A stretch of DNA of 62,205 bases from Acidobacteriota bacterium (lineage in GTDB: Bacteria; Acidobacteriota; Vicinamibacteria; Vicinamibacterales; 2-12-FULL-66-21): the NCBI GenBank assembly GCA_003222675.1, contig QHWT01000052.1:1-62205 (forward strand), in the 5' to 3' direction. Positions 25,008 to 34,175 of the stretch are shown here, piece by piece; the stretch's first letter is position 1; each line of letters starts with the position of its first letter. Position numbers and translations under genes: made by a program. The notes under the pieces are model-generated. The model had not been told where the DNA came from. It saw nothing but the letters and a program-made list of their open reading frames with translations, and did no database searches.

Positions 25008-26869
25008 CCTCACCGTTCACCGCCGCTCCAGCGGCGGCCGAGCGCATGACGGTCCGGCCGGGTCTCATTGCTGCCGCGCTGTGCCTGTCGGTCTACGGCG
25101 CGCTCGCCTTGACGGTGGACTTTCCGCGCGCCGCACTGGGTATCCAGAGCGACGAGGCGACCTACTACATGATGGGGCACAGCCTCGCCGAAGACGGGGA
25201 TCTCGCGTATCGTTCGGAGGATCTCGTCCGCGTCTGGCGCGAATTTCCGACGGGACCTGCCGGCGTCTTCCTGAAGAAAGGTCGTACGATCACCGGCGCT
25301 CCGGACCCCGACCAGCAGCGCCTGTTCTTCGGGAAATCATTCATTTACCCCATGTTCGCAGCGCCCTTCGTGAAGCTGTTCGGGACGAACGGCTTTCTCG
25401 TCCTGCATGCGATGCTGCTGGCACTCGTGGTCTTGTGCAGTTACCTCTTCCTGCATGCGCGCGCTCCTGCCATGCCATCGCTGTTACTCGCGACCGCCTT
25501 CGTCGGCGCCACCGTCGTGCCGGTGTATTTCGTGTGGATCACCCCTGAGCTGTTCAACTTCGCCCTCGGATGCCTGGCATATTTCTGCTGGCTCTATAAA
25601 GAGGTGGCCTCACCCGAGCGATCGCCGAAGGGTACGGCGTGGCTGTTCTGCGGCCGGAGCGACCTCGTGGCTGCCGCGATTCTGGGCATCCTGACGTTTT
25701 CGAAACCGCCCAACGCTCTGCTGTTCGCTCCTCTCGTCATCTGGCAGGTCGTCGGAAGGCGCCGCCTAGGGATCGCCATCGCGAGCACAGCGCTGTTCGC
25801 GCTCGTGGCCGGCGGCTTGTTCGCCACCAACATCGCGATTTCGGGGGACTGGAATTATCAGGGTGGACGCGATCGGCAGACGTACTATTACGAGTTCCCG
25901 TTCCAGAACGAGGCGCCGAAAAGGGATATCGGCGTGCCGAAGTCGCGCAACGAGGCGTTGACGAACATCATCTTCGATCCGCGCGTGTTCACGACGAACC
26001 TGCTCCACAACGCGGTGTACTTCTTCGTCGGCCGCTACGCCGGGCTCGTCGCCTACTTCTTTCCCGCAGTGTTTGGGCTCGCCGCCTTTCTCGCCGCGCC
26101 ATCGAGAAGACCTCGATGGCAGTGGCTCGTGCTCGCGTCGGGTCTCGCACAGGTGGTGCTCTTCATCATCGCGACGCCCTACACCTGGAACGGCGGAGGC
26201 GGCTCGGTCGGTAATCGCTACTTCATGAGCGCATACGGTGTGTTCGTGTTCCTGCTGCCGCCGATCGCGTCCACCGGTATCTCGTTCATCCCGTGGATCG
26301 CGGGCTCGATCTTCGTCGCGCCGCTCGTGCTCAACCCGTTTGTGGCGTCGTTCTATCCGGGCAGCAACGCCAAGAGCGGGCCGCTGCGGCTGCTGCCGGT
26401 CGAGCTGACGCTCATCTACGACCTGCCGATCAACAACGAGCCGTCGCGTGTCCGCCAGTGGTACGGCGACAATCCCGGTCAGGGGGATCCCGGCTTCCAG
26501 ATCTATTTCCTCGATGACAATACCTACCTGCGCGAGTCGGACAAGAGCTTCTGGACGCGCGGCGAGTCGCGCGCGGAATTCCTGATCAAGACGGATCGCC
26601 CGATGAAGCGCGCCGTCTTCGTGTTGACGGCGGGACCGCTCGCAACCGACGTGAAGATCTCCGCGGATGGCCGCCGTCAGCGCCTGCACGTCGCCGCGGA
26701 CGCGACCGAGCAGGTGACGTTCGCCCTCGGCCCCGGGTTTCTTTACCAGGGCACCTGGCCCGTGTGGCGCGTATCGGTCTCGAGCAGCACCGGCTTCACG
26801 CCCGTGTTTCACGGCAGCGACGATACGCGTTACCTCGGCGTCCGCGTAAAGCTTGTCCTCGCTCCATGA
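25004..26869 (+). CDS. Large membrane protein, GT39-like
   Basis: 621 residues from GTG at 25004. About ten transmembrane helices between residues 20 and 450, then a ~170-residue soluble beta-rich C-terminal domain. The first loop contains GIQSDEATYYMMGHSLAEDGDLAY, matching the Asp/Glu-containing first periplasmic loop of PMT/ArnT-like GT-C enzymes and similar to GDEPHYLIVTQSLWADRDL in the protein at 58028. Likely a membrane glycosyltransferase using polyprenyl-linked sugars. The next gene overlaps by ATGA. Confidence 0.78.
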   Translation: MTSPFTAAPAAAERMTVRPGLIAAALCLSVYGALALTVDFPRAALGIQSDEATYYMMGHSLAEDGDLAYRSEDLVRVWREFPTGPAGVFLKKGRTITGAPDPDQQRLFFGKSFIYPMFAAPFVKLFGTNGFLVLHAMLLALVVLCSYLFLHARAPAMPSLLLATAFVGATVVPVYFVWITPELFNFALGCLAYFCWLYKEVASPERSPKGTAWLFCGRSDLVAAAILGILTFSKPPNALLFAPLVIWQVVGRRRLGIAIASTALFALVAGGLFATNIAISGDWNYQGGRDRQTYYYEFPFQNEAPKRDIGVPKSRNEALTNIIFDPRVFTTNLLHNAVYFFVGRYAGLVAYFFPAVFGLAAFLAAPSRRPRWQWLVLASGLAQVVLFIIATPYTWNGGGGSVGNRYFMSAYGVFVFLLPPIASTGISFIPWIAGSIFVAPLVLNPFVASFYPGSNAKSGPLRLLPVELTLIYDLPINNEPSRVRQWYGDNPGQGDPGFQIYFLDDNTYLRESDKSFWTRGESRAEFLIKTDRPMKRAVFVLTAGPLATDVKISADGRRQRLHVAADATEQVTFALGPGFLYQGTWPVWRVSVSSSTGFTPVFHGSDDTRYLGVRVKLVLAP

Positions 26870-27903
26870 GCCGCATCGCGGTCGTGACATCCAGCCCGCC
26901 GATGGCCGAGGGAGGGCACATGGTGATCGCGCGCGAGCTGAGGCGCGCGTTGCGAGACGCAGGTCACGACGCGCACATCATCGTGACGCCGCAGAACCGG
27001 TTCGGACGCCAGGCGTCGGCATATGTGGCGACGTGGCTCACGGATCTTGGGGCCAGCGAGCGGCCGATCGACCAGGTGATCAGCCTTCGCTATCCGAGCT
27101 ACGCGGTACGACACTCCCGTCATGTGTGCTGGCTGAATCACACGATGCGTGAGTACTACGATCTGTGGGATCGGTTCAGCGCGTCGCTGTCGCCGCAGGG
27201 CCTCGCAAAGGAGCGCGTTCGCCGCCTGTTGATTCATACGGCTGATCGGTATCTGCTGACGCGCAATGTCACGCGGCTGTTCGTGCAGTCGAAGACCATT
27301 CAGCAGCGATTGTCGATGTGGCCGACGCTGCGATCGACCGTGCTGTATCCCCCCGCGCCCAAGCGGCCGTACCGCTGCGAGGAGTACGGTGACGAGATCC
27401 TGCTGGTATCCCGGCTGACACGGTTGAAGCGGGCGGATCTGCTGGTGCGTGCGTTGGCCACGAGCACAGCCAGGGGCCTGCGTGCCGTCATCGCGGGCGA
27501 GGGAGAAGAACGGGCCGCGCTGGAGCGGCTCGCGTCGGAGATCGGGGTCGCGAACCGGGTGCGGTTCACCGGCACGCTCAGCGAAGAGCAGTTGATCGCG
27601 GAGCTCGCTCGCTGTCGTGCCGTCTGTTTTCCAACCTATCAGGAGGACTTCGGCTTCGTGACGGTCGAGGCGTTCGCGTCGCGGAAGGCGGTCGTCACGT
27701 GCACGGATTCGGGCGGGCCCGCCGAACTCGTGCAAGACGGCGTCAATGGTTTCTTGACCGCACCGGCGCCGGAGTCGCTGGCATCAGCGCTGCGCCACCT
27801 CGTTGACGACCCGTCGCTGGCCGAACGGTTCGGGTCGGCAGCATACGAGGCAAGCGCCAAGCTCACGTGGCCCGAGACGGTGAAGCAACTGATCGTACAA
27901 TGA
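26866..27903 (+). CDS. GT4 family glycosyltransferase
   Basis: 345 residues. The N-terminal domain (SRIAVVTSSPPMAEGGHMVIA) is followed by the donor domain with ILLVSRLTRLKRADLLVRAL, VIAGEGEERAALERLA, RVRFTGTLSEEQLIAELARC and PTYQEDFGFVTVEAFASRKAVV, where E-D-F-G-F-V-T-V-E is the GT4 E-x7-E motif. Last gene of the 19.8-27.9 kb cluster; it overlaps its upstream neighbour by ATGA and is followed by a repeat array. Confidence 0.9.
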   Translation: MSRIAVVTSSPPMAEGGHMVIARELRRALRDAGHDAHIIVTPQNRFGRQASAYVATWLTDLGASERPIDQVISLRYPSYAVRHSRHVCWLNHTMREYYDLWDRFSASLSPQGLAKERVRRLLIHTADRYLLTRNVTRLFVQSKTIQQRLSMWPTLRSTVLYPPAPKRPYRCEEYGDEILLVSRLTRLKRADLLVRALATSTARGLRAVIAGEGEERAALERLASEIGVANRVRFTGTLSEEQLIAELARCRAVCFPTYQEDFGFVTVEAFASRKAVVTCTDSGGPAELVQDGVNGFLTAPAPESLASALRHLVDDPSLAERFGSAAYEASAKLTWPETVKQLIVQ

Positions 27904-27999
27904 AGACGGGCTTCAGGCTTCGGGCTTCAGAGGCTTCGAGCTTGGGGCGGACCTCGGACCTCGGACCTCGGACCTCGATCCTCCGTCAAGCAGCTTCGT
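27904..27999. repeat. Short tandem arrays after the glycan cluster
   Basis: Units of the GGCTTCG type (about 27908-27935) followed by four CGGACCTC units (about 27949-27980), the reverse complement of the array at 8265-8325. Confidence 0.75.
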
Positions 28000-28815
28000 A
28001 TGGCATACACATCAGAGTTGGAAACCCGCATCGCGAAGAAGGTGACGAAGGCGATCACCGAGCACGGTCTTATCGAGGAGGGCGATCGCGTGATGATCGC
28101 CCTGTCGGGCGGCAAGGACAGCTGGGCGCTGATTCAGATTCTGGACGTTCTCCGTCGCCGGGCGCCGATCGCGTTCACGCTCGTCGCCGTCAACATCGAT
28201 TCGGGCTACGAGGGATACGAGCACGAAAAAATCACGGCCACGTGCGCGGCGCGCGGGTGGGAATGTCACATCGAGCACACGACGATCGGTGAGACCATCG
28301 AGGACATCCTCGACGAGAGCGCCACGCCGTGCTCGCTGTGCGCGCGGCTGCGTCGCGGGGCGCTCTATCGGCTCGCGACGAAGGTCGGCGCGACGAAGAT
28401 CGCGCTGGGTCATCATGCCGACGACTTCATCGAAACGCTGCTGCTGAACCTGTTCTTCCAGGGATCGCTCAAGGCGATGCCCGCCCGGCTGGTGTCGGAC
28501 AATGGCGAACATGTCGTCATTCGTCCGCTGGTGAACGTCCTCGAATCCGAGGCGCGCGCCTACGCGAAGGCCTCGGCGCTGCCGATCGTCGGCTGCTGCT
28601 GTCCGGCGTGCGGCGACCTCAGTCTCCAGCGACAGCGCGTCAAGCGCCTCATCGCGGAGCTGCAGGTGGAGCACCCCGACATCAAGAACTCGATGCTGCG
28701 CGCGCTCGGCAACGTGGCCTCCCGTCACCTGCTCGATAAGCGACTGGATCCTCTACCCGAACTGCGTGCAGCCGCCGCGAGGGTGCTGTCACTGACGCCA
28801 GTCCCGACGCGCTGA
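28000..28815 (+). CDS. ttcA: tRNA 2-thiocytidine biosynthesis protein TtcA
   Basis: 271 residues. PP-loop IALSGGKDSWALIQIL near residues 31-46, then PCSLCARLRRGALYRLA, ALGHHADDFIETLLLNLFFQGSLKAMP, and CCCPACGD, which match TtcA closely; the CxxC plus the later cysteine hold the 4Fe-4S cluster. The enzyme thiolates C32 in certain tRNAs. It ends with a TGATG overlap on dtd, so two tRNA-related functions are translationally coupled. No clear Shine-Dalgarno sequence precedes the ATG. Confidence 0.95.
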   Translation: MAYTSELETRIAKKVTKAITEHGLIEEGDRVMIALSGGKDSWALIQILDVLRRRAPIAFTLVAVNIDSGYEGYEHEKITATCAARGWECHIEHTTIGETIEDILDESATPCSLCARLRRGALYRLATKVGATKIALGHHADDFIETLLLNLFFQGSLKAMPARLVSDNGEHVVIRPLVNVLESEARAYAKASALPIVGCCCPACGDLSLQRQRVKRLIAELQVEHPDIKNSMLRALGNVASRHLLDKRLDPLPELRAAAARVLSLTPVPTR

Positions 28816-29264
28816 TGCGCGCGGTGGTGCAGCGCGTCAGCCGCGCCCGCGTGACGGTCGACGGGCGGATCGTCGGCGAGATCGCGCACGGGCTCGTCGT
28901 GCTGCTCGGGGTCGCCACCAAAGACCAACCGTCTGACGTCCAATACATCGCCGGCAAGATTCGCGACCTGCGGATCTTTGCCGACCAGGACGGCAAGATG
29001 AATCGATCCGTGGAGGATGCGAAAGGCGCCGTCCTCCTCGTCTCGCAATTCACGCTGCTCGGTGATGCGCGAAAGGGACGCCGTCCGTCGTTCGACGCTG
29101 CGGCGGCGCCGGCCGTCGCCGAGGCGCTCTATCAAGACGTGGCGCGCGAGCTCGGTGACTCCGGCCTTGCCGTCGCGACCGGCGTGTTCCAGGCCGACAT
29201 GCAGGTCGAGCTCGTGAACGACGGCCCGGTCACGATATTGCTCGATAGCACGCGACAATTCTAG
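28815..29264 (+). CDS. dtd: D-aminoacyl-tRNA deacylase
   Basis: 149 residues, the usual length. MRAVVQRVSRARVTVDG, LLVSQFTLLGDARKGRRPSFDAAA and VFQADMQVELVNDGPVTILL are the family signatures; the SQFTL and VNDGPVT (usual NxGPVT) segments line the active site. It removes D-amino acids and misattached glycine from tRNAs. Overlaps ttcA. The stop codon lies within the stem of a downstream hairpin. Confidence 0.96.
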   Translation: MRAVVQRVSRARVTVDGRIVGEIAHGLVVLLGVATKDQPSDVQYIAGKIRDLRIFADQDGKMNRSVEDAKGAVLLVSQFTLLGDARKGRRPSFDAAAAPAVAEALYQDVARELGDSGLAVATGVFQADMQVELVNDGPVTILLDSTRQF

Positions 29265-29307
29265 CGAGGCTACGCCTCAGCTCATTGCGGCTCCGCCTCG
29301 CTAGAAT
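29258..29307 (+). terminator. 13-bp hairpin overlapping the dtd stop
   Basis: ATTCTAGCGAGGC (29258-29270) pairs perfectly with GCCTCGCTAGAAT (29295-29307). The TAG stop lies inside the left arm. There is no T-run, so termination efficiency is uncertain. Confidence 0.55.
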
Positions 29308-29340
29308 GCATTGTTGATAACGCCCCGCTGTCGCGGGGAC

Positions 29341-29392
29341 GGTCTTGACCCGAAGACTCGACGTCCTAATAGACGGCTTTGGGGTCAAGACC
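29341..29392. repeat. 11-bp inverted repeat upstream of the barrel gene
   Basis: GGTCTTGACCC at 29341-29351 and GGGTCAAGACC at 29382-29392 are perfect inverted copies; a smaller GC stem (CCCCGC ... GCGGGG) precedes them. It lies in the leader of the gene at 29413 and could be a terminator for dtd or a leader structure. Confidence 0.6.
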
Positions 29393-29412
29393 TCTGGCGA
29401 GGTGACGAGTCG

Positions 29413-30258
29413 ATGAAACGAACGCTGACAGCGGCCGTCCTGGCCGTTCTAGGTTTTGCCTCTCCCGTGTGGGCGCAGCAACGGCCGCTCGTGACGGAGG
29501 ACCCTGAGACGATTGGCTCCGGCAATGTCCTGATCGAAGGAGGCGTGGACGTCGCCCGCGACATTCTCTATCCCGTCAGCGGTCTGCAGGGGGACCTGCT
29601 GCGGCTTCCGACGATCGGCGTCAGCTTTGGACTGAGCTCGATTGCCGAGCTCCAGATCGACGGCGGTCTTTACAACCGGCTCTCGATCACCTCCCGTCGT
29701 CCCGCGCCACTCTCCGGGATGCTCGATGTGACGGGCGACACGACCAGCGACGTCGAGGACATCGTTGTCGGTACCAAGATTCGCGTTTTGGCCGAAACGC
29801 CAGGGCGTCCGGCGATAGGAATCCGCTTCGCGACGCGGCTGCCGAACGCGAGCAACGAGAGCGGGCTCGGCCTCGACACGACGGACTTCCTCGCGACGGC
29901 GCTCTTTGGAAAAACCGTGCAGTCGATCAGGGTCGTTGGCAATGTCGGTCTCGGGATCCTCGGGGATCCCACGCGTGGCGATCGTCAGAATGACGTGCTG
30001 CTGTATGGAGTCTCCGTCGCGCGCGCGGTCCGGCAGGGGCTCGAAGTCGTCGGCGAGATCAACGGACGCGCAAACACGCGCGGCACGGAAGCCCCGCCGG
30101 GAACCGACAGTCGTGCGACGATCCGCATCGGTGGCCGGTTCACCCGCGGCACGGTCCGGATCGATGCGGGAGTACTCCTCGGCATGACGTCACGCGATCC
30201 TGGCTTCGGATTCACCGTCGGCGCGACGTGGGTGTTCAGGGGGTACACGATACCGTAG
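29413..30258 (+). CDS. Outer-membrane beta-barrel protein
   Basis: 281 residues from ATG at 29413 (GAGG at 29399-29402 is slightly distant). The signal peptide ends SPVWAQ. The mature part opens RPLVTEDPETIGSGNVLIEGGVDV and continues with alternating strands (LPTIGVSFGLSSIAELQIDGG, PAIGIRFATRLPN, DAGVLLGMTSRDPGFGFTVGATWVF). The pattern matches the MetA/phenol-degradation (Toluene_X-like) transporter barrels often seen as hypothetical exporters. No partner gene suggests a substrate. Confidence 0.75.
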   Translation: MKRTLTAAVLAVLGFASPVWAQQRPLVTEDPETIGSGNVLIEGGVDVARDILYPVSGLQGDLLRLPTIGVSFGLSSIAELQIDGGLYNRLSITSRRPAPLSGMLDVTGDTTSDVEDIVVGTKIRVLAETPGRPAIGIRFATRLPNASNESGLGLDTTDFLATALFGKTVQSIRVVGNVGLGILGDPTRGDRQNDVLLYGVSVARAVRQGLEVVGEINGRANTRGTEAPPGTDSRATIRIGGRFTRGTVRIDAGVLLGMTSRDPGFGFTVGATWVFRGYTIP

Positions 30259-30390
30259 ATGGTTGACGGAGGACGGTTGACGGTGGTCGGTTGGTAAACG
30301 GTGAACCTCGAACTCTCCGGCCTCCGACCTCCGACCTCTCCGACAACTGTCCTCCGCCAACCGTCCTCCGACAAGCGCCGTCCCTGTTTG
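30259..30390. repeat. Mixed GGTTGACGGAGGAC / CCTCCGACC inverted repeat
   Basis: The left half has GGTTGACGGAGGACGGTTGA units; the right half has their complement (CCGCCAACCGTCCTCCG), with the CCTCCGACCT array between. The whole forms an imperfect hairpin just before a promoter. Confidence 0.7.
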
Positions 30391-30397
30391 CTATAGT
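30389..30397 (+). promoter_or_regulatory. Extended -10 promoter, TGCTATAGT
   Basis: TG-n-TATAGT with the hexamer ending 8 nt before the ATG at 30406, no Shine-Dalgarno sequence between. Predicted transcription starts at or next to the start codon. Confidence 0.5.
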
Positions 30398-30405
30398 TCG
30401 AAGCC

Positions 30406-33400
30406 ATGCATCAGGTGAGATTCAGGCGCGGACTGTTCTTCCTTTCGCTGCTCTCGATGGCAGCGTTCCTTTCGATCGTTCTGCCCGCCCAACGGCAGAG
30501 CGCACCTAGCGGTCCTCCGCCGACCAGCACGCTGGAACCGCTCAAGTTCCGCTATATGGGACCTGCAGCCGCGGGGCGCATCGCGACGGTCGCCGGCGTG
30601 CCGGGCGATCCGAAGACGTATTATCTCGGCTCCGCATCCGGCGGAGTCTGGAAGTCCACCGACGCTGGCAGCACCTTCGCGCCGATCTTCGACGACCAGC
30701 CGGTCGCCGCCATTGGCAGCATCGCCGTCGCCGCGACTGATCCGAAAACCGTGTGGGTCGGCACCGGCGAGCCGTGGGTGATTCGCTACAGCGACGTGAT
30801 GGGCGACGGCGTCTACAAGTCGACCGACGCCGGCGCGACGTGGCAGCACATGGGACTGCCGGAAGTCGGACGCATCTCGCGCGTGCTGCTCCATCCGACG
30901 AACATCGACATCGTGTACGTGTGCGCGCAAGGACGACTCACGGGTCCGCAGGAAGAGCGCGGCGTCTTCAAGTCAACCGACGGCGGCGCCAAATGGGAGC
31001 GTGTGCTGTTTGTCGACCAGAACACCGGTTGCTCGGGTCTTGCCGTCGATGAGAAGGATCCGAACACGCTGCTGGCGGGCTTCTGGCAGATGGAGCAGAA
31101 GACGTGGGTGCAGCGGAGCGGCGGACCGGGCAGTGGCGTTTACATCTCACACGACGGCGGCACGAAGTGGACGAAGATCACCGCGGGCATGCCGAAGCCG
31201 CCGGTCGGCAAAGTCGATGTCGCCATCGCGCCATCGGATCCGAAACGGATGTACGCGCTGATCCAGACGGCGGACCAGGGATCGCTCTGGCGCTCCGACG
31301 ACGCGGGCACGAGCTGGAGAGCGGTGAGCTGGGATCGGTCGCTCATCGGCCGTGCAGGCTATTACATCCGCATCGTCGTCAATCCGCAGAACGCGGACGA
31401 TGTCTTCATCATGAGCAGCAGCATGCACCGCTCGCAGGACGGCGGAAAGACATTCAGCGGCAACGGCGGCGGACCCTTTCCGTTCACCGAAGGGCAGGCG
31501 ACCTGCGGAGATTGCCACGACGTCTGGATCGATCCGAAGGACCCGGTGCGCTACGCGCTCGTCGATGACGGCGGCGCCGCGATCAACACGCGCCAGGGTA
31601 TCGTGCGCGTGTCCCTTCCGAACGGGCAGATGTATCACGTCCACGTCGACAACCGCGTCCCGTATTGGATCTACAGCAACCGCCAGGACGACGGGACGAT
31701 GCGCGGGCCGAGCACGAGCTCGGAGCAGACCGGCAACGGCCGCCTGCCTGAAGGCAGCCTGATGCCCACGCCGCCTAGCGGCGGCGGTCGCGGCGGCCGC
31801 GGCGGCGGTGGCGGCGGATTTCTCGGACGTGGACGAGGCGCGGCCGGCCCCGCGTGGCAACCGAACATTGGCGGGTGCGAGTCCGGCTTCACGATTCCCG
31901 ATCCGATTGACGCCGACGTCGTTTATGCCTCCTGTTATGGCAACAAGGTGACGCGATGGGACGCGCGGACCGGCACGGCGCGGTCGATCGAGCCATGGAT
32001 GGTGTCGCTCGATTCGCCGCCGAACGAAGCGAAGTACCGCTGCCACTGGACGGCGCCGATGGCGATCGATCCGTTCGATCACAACACCGTCCTGTACGGC
32101 TGCCAACTGATTCTGAAGACGACCAACGGCGGCCAGTCGTGGACGGAAGCGAGCCCGGATCTCTCGACGAAGGATCCGTCGCGCATCGTTTCCAACGGTG
32201 GCCTCGTCGGCGACAATCTTGGCCAGTACAGCGGCGAGGTCGTGTGGGACATCGAGTACTCGAAGATCCAGCGCGGCCTGATCTGGGCGGGCACGAACGA
32301 CGGAAAACTCTGGTACACGAAGGATGGCGGCTCGAACTGGAACGATGTCAGCCGGAACTTCAAGGACCTTCCGGTCTGGGGCACGTTCACCCAGATCTGG
32401 CCGTCGACGTTCGACGCGGGCACCGCGTACGTCGCGATATCGTTTCACCTGATGGACGATCGACAGCCGTACGTCTACAAGACCACCGACTTCGGCGCGA
32501 GCTGGACGAAGATCACCGGCAACATTCCGTCCGGCCACCCGCTCGACTACGTCTTGTCGCTGTCGGGCAATCCAAACCGCAAAGGCATGCTCTTCGCGGG
32601 CACCGCGCGCGGGTTTTATTACTCCCTCGATGAGGGCGCGAACTGGACGCGATTGAAGGATGGGTTGCCACCCGCGCCTGTCAGCTGGATCACCGTCGAG
32701 CCGCGTTTCCACGACCTCGTCATCTCGACGTACGGACGCGGGCTCTTCATTCTGCCGAACATTGCGCCGTTGGAGCAGAGCGGGCAGTCGCCAGACGCGG
32801 TCACGACGACCGAGCTCTACACTCCGGCCCCGGTGTTCCGGCAGGCCCGCACGGTGTTTCAGCAGTACGGACGTCCGCACTTCACGCTCGCGCTGGCGTC
32901 CGCGCCAGCCGGACCGATCCGGATGGAGATCCTCGACGCGAACGGAAAGGTGATCCGCACGCAGCAGTTCACCGCCCACGCGGGGTTGAACGGCCTGAAC
33001 TGGGATCTCGGCTATGAAGGTCCGACGCTCGTCGCGCTTCGAACGACCCCGCCCCAGAATCCGCATATCTGGGAAGAGCCGCGGTTCCAGGGGACGGACG
33101 TTCGCCGCATTACGCACTGGGGCATCACGCCGCAGACCGGTGTTCCGCTCGCGGCGCCGGGTAAATACCAGGTTCGTGTCATCGTCGGCGGCACACAGCT
33201 CAGCCAGCCGTTCGAGGTGTTGAAGGATCCCGCCGTCGCCGCGTCGATCGACGATCTCCAGGCCTCGACGACCACGCAGGTGCGCATTCGCGACGACATC
33301 TCGCAGACCTCCGACATGGTGAACCGAATGGAGATCTGGCGAAAGCAGATCGAGGATCAGCTGAAGGTGAATGCGGGTAAGGCGGTGGTCGCGAAGACGC

Positions 33401-33744
33401 TGACGGAGTTGAACAAGACGATCCTTGACGTCGAGTTGAAGCTCGTGTCGCGCTCGGAGATGCTGAGCGACGACAAATATTTTCCCGAAGCCTACAAGGT
33501 TTACATGAATCTGATTTGGCTGAGCGGCGGCGTCGGCCAGGGGGCGTCCGACGAAGCGGGCAGCATTGATTACCGTCCGACGGAGACCCAGATGCAGGTG
33601 CTCGCCGTCATCGAGAAGGATCTCACGGCGGCAAAGGCCGGCTTCGACAAGCTCGTCTCGACCGACCTGCCCGCGTTCAACAAGGCGATGGCGGGAAAGG
33701 TGCCGCCGATCGGGGACACGGTGAAGACGACGACGCAGCAGTAG
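30406..33744 (+). CDS. Sortilin/VPS10-like beta-propeller protein, secreted
   Basis: 1112 residues with a signal sequence (FFLSLLSMAAFLSIVLPAQ). Many BNR/Asp-box-like repeats follow: GGVWKSTDAGSTF, DGVYKSTDAGATW, RGVFKSTDGGAKW, SLWRSDDAGTSW and others, the S-x-D-x-G-x-T/S-W signature of sortilin-type propellers. A Gly/Arg-rich insertion of ~35 residues (about 459-493, GGGRGGRGGGGGGFLGRG) splits the propeller region. The C-terminal ~280 residues contain an FN3-like part and a helical tail. This family is abundant in Acidobacteria and Bacteroidetes genomes and is poorly characterised. The partial gene at 61049 is a paralogue. Confidence 0.88.
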   Translation: MHQVRFRRGLFFLSLLSMAAFLSIVLPAQRQSAPSGPPPTSTLEPLKFRYMGPAAAGRIATVAGVPGDPKTYYLGSASGGVWKSTDAGSTFAPIFDDQPVAAIGSIAVAATDPKTVWVGTGEPWVIRYSDVMGDGVYKSTDAGATWQHMGLPEVGRISRVLLHPTNIDIVYVCAQGRLTGPQEERGVFKSTDGGAKWERVLFVDQNTGCSGLAVDEKDPNTLLAGFWQMEQKTWVQRSGGPGSGVYISHDGGTKWTKITAGMPKPPVGKVDVAIAPSDPKRMYALIQTADQGSLWRSDDAGTSWRAVSWDRSLIGRAGYYIRIVVNPQNADDVFIMSSSMHRSQDGGKTFSGNGGGPFPFTEGQATCGDCHDVWIDPKDPVRYALVDDGGAAINTRQGIVRVSLPNGQMYHVHVDNRVPYWIYSNRQDDGTMRGPSTSSEQTGNGRLPEGSLMPTPPSGGGRGGRGGGGGGFLGRGRGAAGPAWQPNIGGCESGFTIPDPIDADVVYASCYGNKVTRWDARTGTARSIEPWMVSLDSPPNEAKYRCHWTAPMAIDPFDHNTVLYGCQLILKTTNGGQSWTEASPDLSTKDPSRIVSNGGLVGDNLGQYSGEVVWDIEYSKIQRGLIWAGTNDGKLWYTKDGGSNWNDVSRNFKDLPVWGTFTQIWPSTFDAGTAYVAISFHLMDDRQPYVYKTTDFGASWTKITGNIPSGHPLDYVLSLSGNPNRKGMLFAGTARGFYYSLDEGANWTRLKDGLPPAPVSWITVEPRFHDLVISTYGRGLFILPNIAPLEQSGQSPDAVTTTELYTPAPVFRQARTVFQQYGRPHFTLALASAPAGPIRMEILDANGKVIRTQQFTAHAGLNGLNWDLGYEGPTLVALRTTPPQNPHIWEEPRFQGTDVRRITHWGITPQTGVPLAAPGKYQVRVIVGGTQLSQPFEVLKDPAVAASIDDLQASTTTQVRIRDDISQTSDMVNRMEIWRKQIEDQLKVNAGKAVVAKTLTELNKTILDVELKLVSRSEMLSDDKYFPEAYKVYMNLIWLSGGVGQGASDEAGSIDYRPTETQMQVLAVIEKDLTAAKAGFDKLVSTDLPAFNKAMAGKVPPIGDTVKTTTQQ

Positions 33745-34175
33745 GCCCAGAGCGACCTGGGCTTCGAATTCGACGACAGCCACTTGCCCACGTACGATTC
33801 ACGCGGAGGGCGCCGAGATTGCAGAGCAGTTACGCTACCAGGAAGACCACGGAAGAACACAGATAAGAGGCAACGACGACGTGCCGCGCGGACAATTGAC
33901 GATGCGGCCGCTCACGCAACGTTTGCGGTGGCCGGCCTACAGGCCGGCCGCTGGAGGACACGCGAATCCGCAAATACAAGCACTATCAACCGGCGTCTGG
34001 CTTGTATTCCCGGATTCGCGTGTTCTCAGCCGCGCGAAGCGCGGCTCCGCAAACGTGGCGAACCGGCGGCCTTCTCCGCGGTCTCTGCATGCTTAGGCAA
34101 GAATCCATCTCCGCGCGAGATCGTCCGCGCGGCACGCGGTCACTCTCAGCACACGAGGGCATCGATGCCCACCGA
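33745..34175. repeat. Repeat-rich convergent intergenic region
   Basis: No supported gene. It contains a CCACGTACGATTCACGCGGAG end (about 33789-33809) shared with the elements at 8392, 40517 and 50511; a GGCCGGCCTACAGGCCGGCC palindrome (about 33931-33950); and an inverted pair with arms GACACGCGAATCCG and CGGATTCGCGTGTTC around AATACAAGC / GCTTGTATTC (about 33957-34024). The last motif also occurs inside the 40517-40847 element. Confidence 0.75.

Noticed and set aside
31147-33783. Long open frame antisense to the VPS10-like gene
   Set aside because: Third-position GC bias produces long antisense frames here; the sense frame has signal peptide and Asp-box repeats, the antisense has none.
33745-34175. 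tRNA or other structured RNA gene between the VPS10-like gene and glpD-like gene
   Set aside because: I found no cloverleaf with a plausible anticodon or T-loop; the stems present belong to dispersed repeats.
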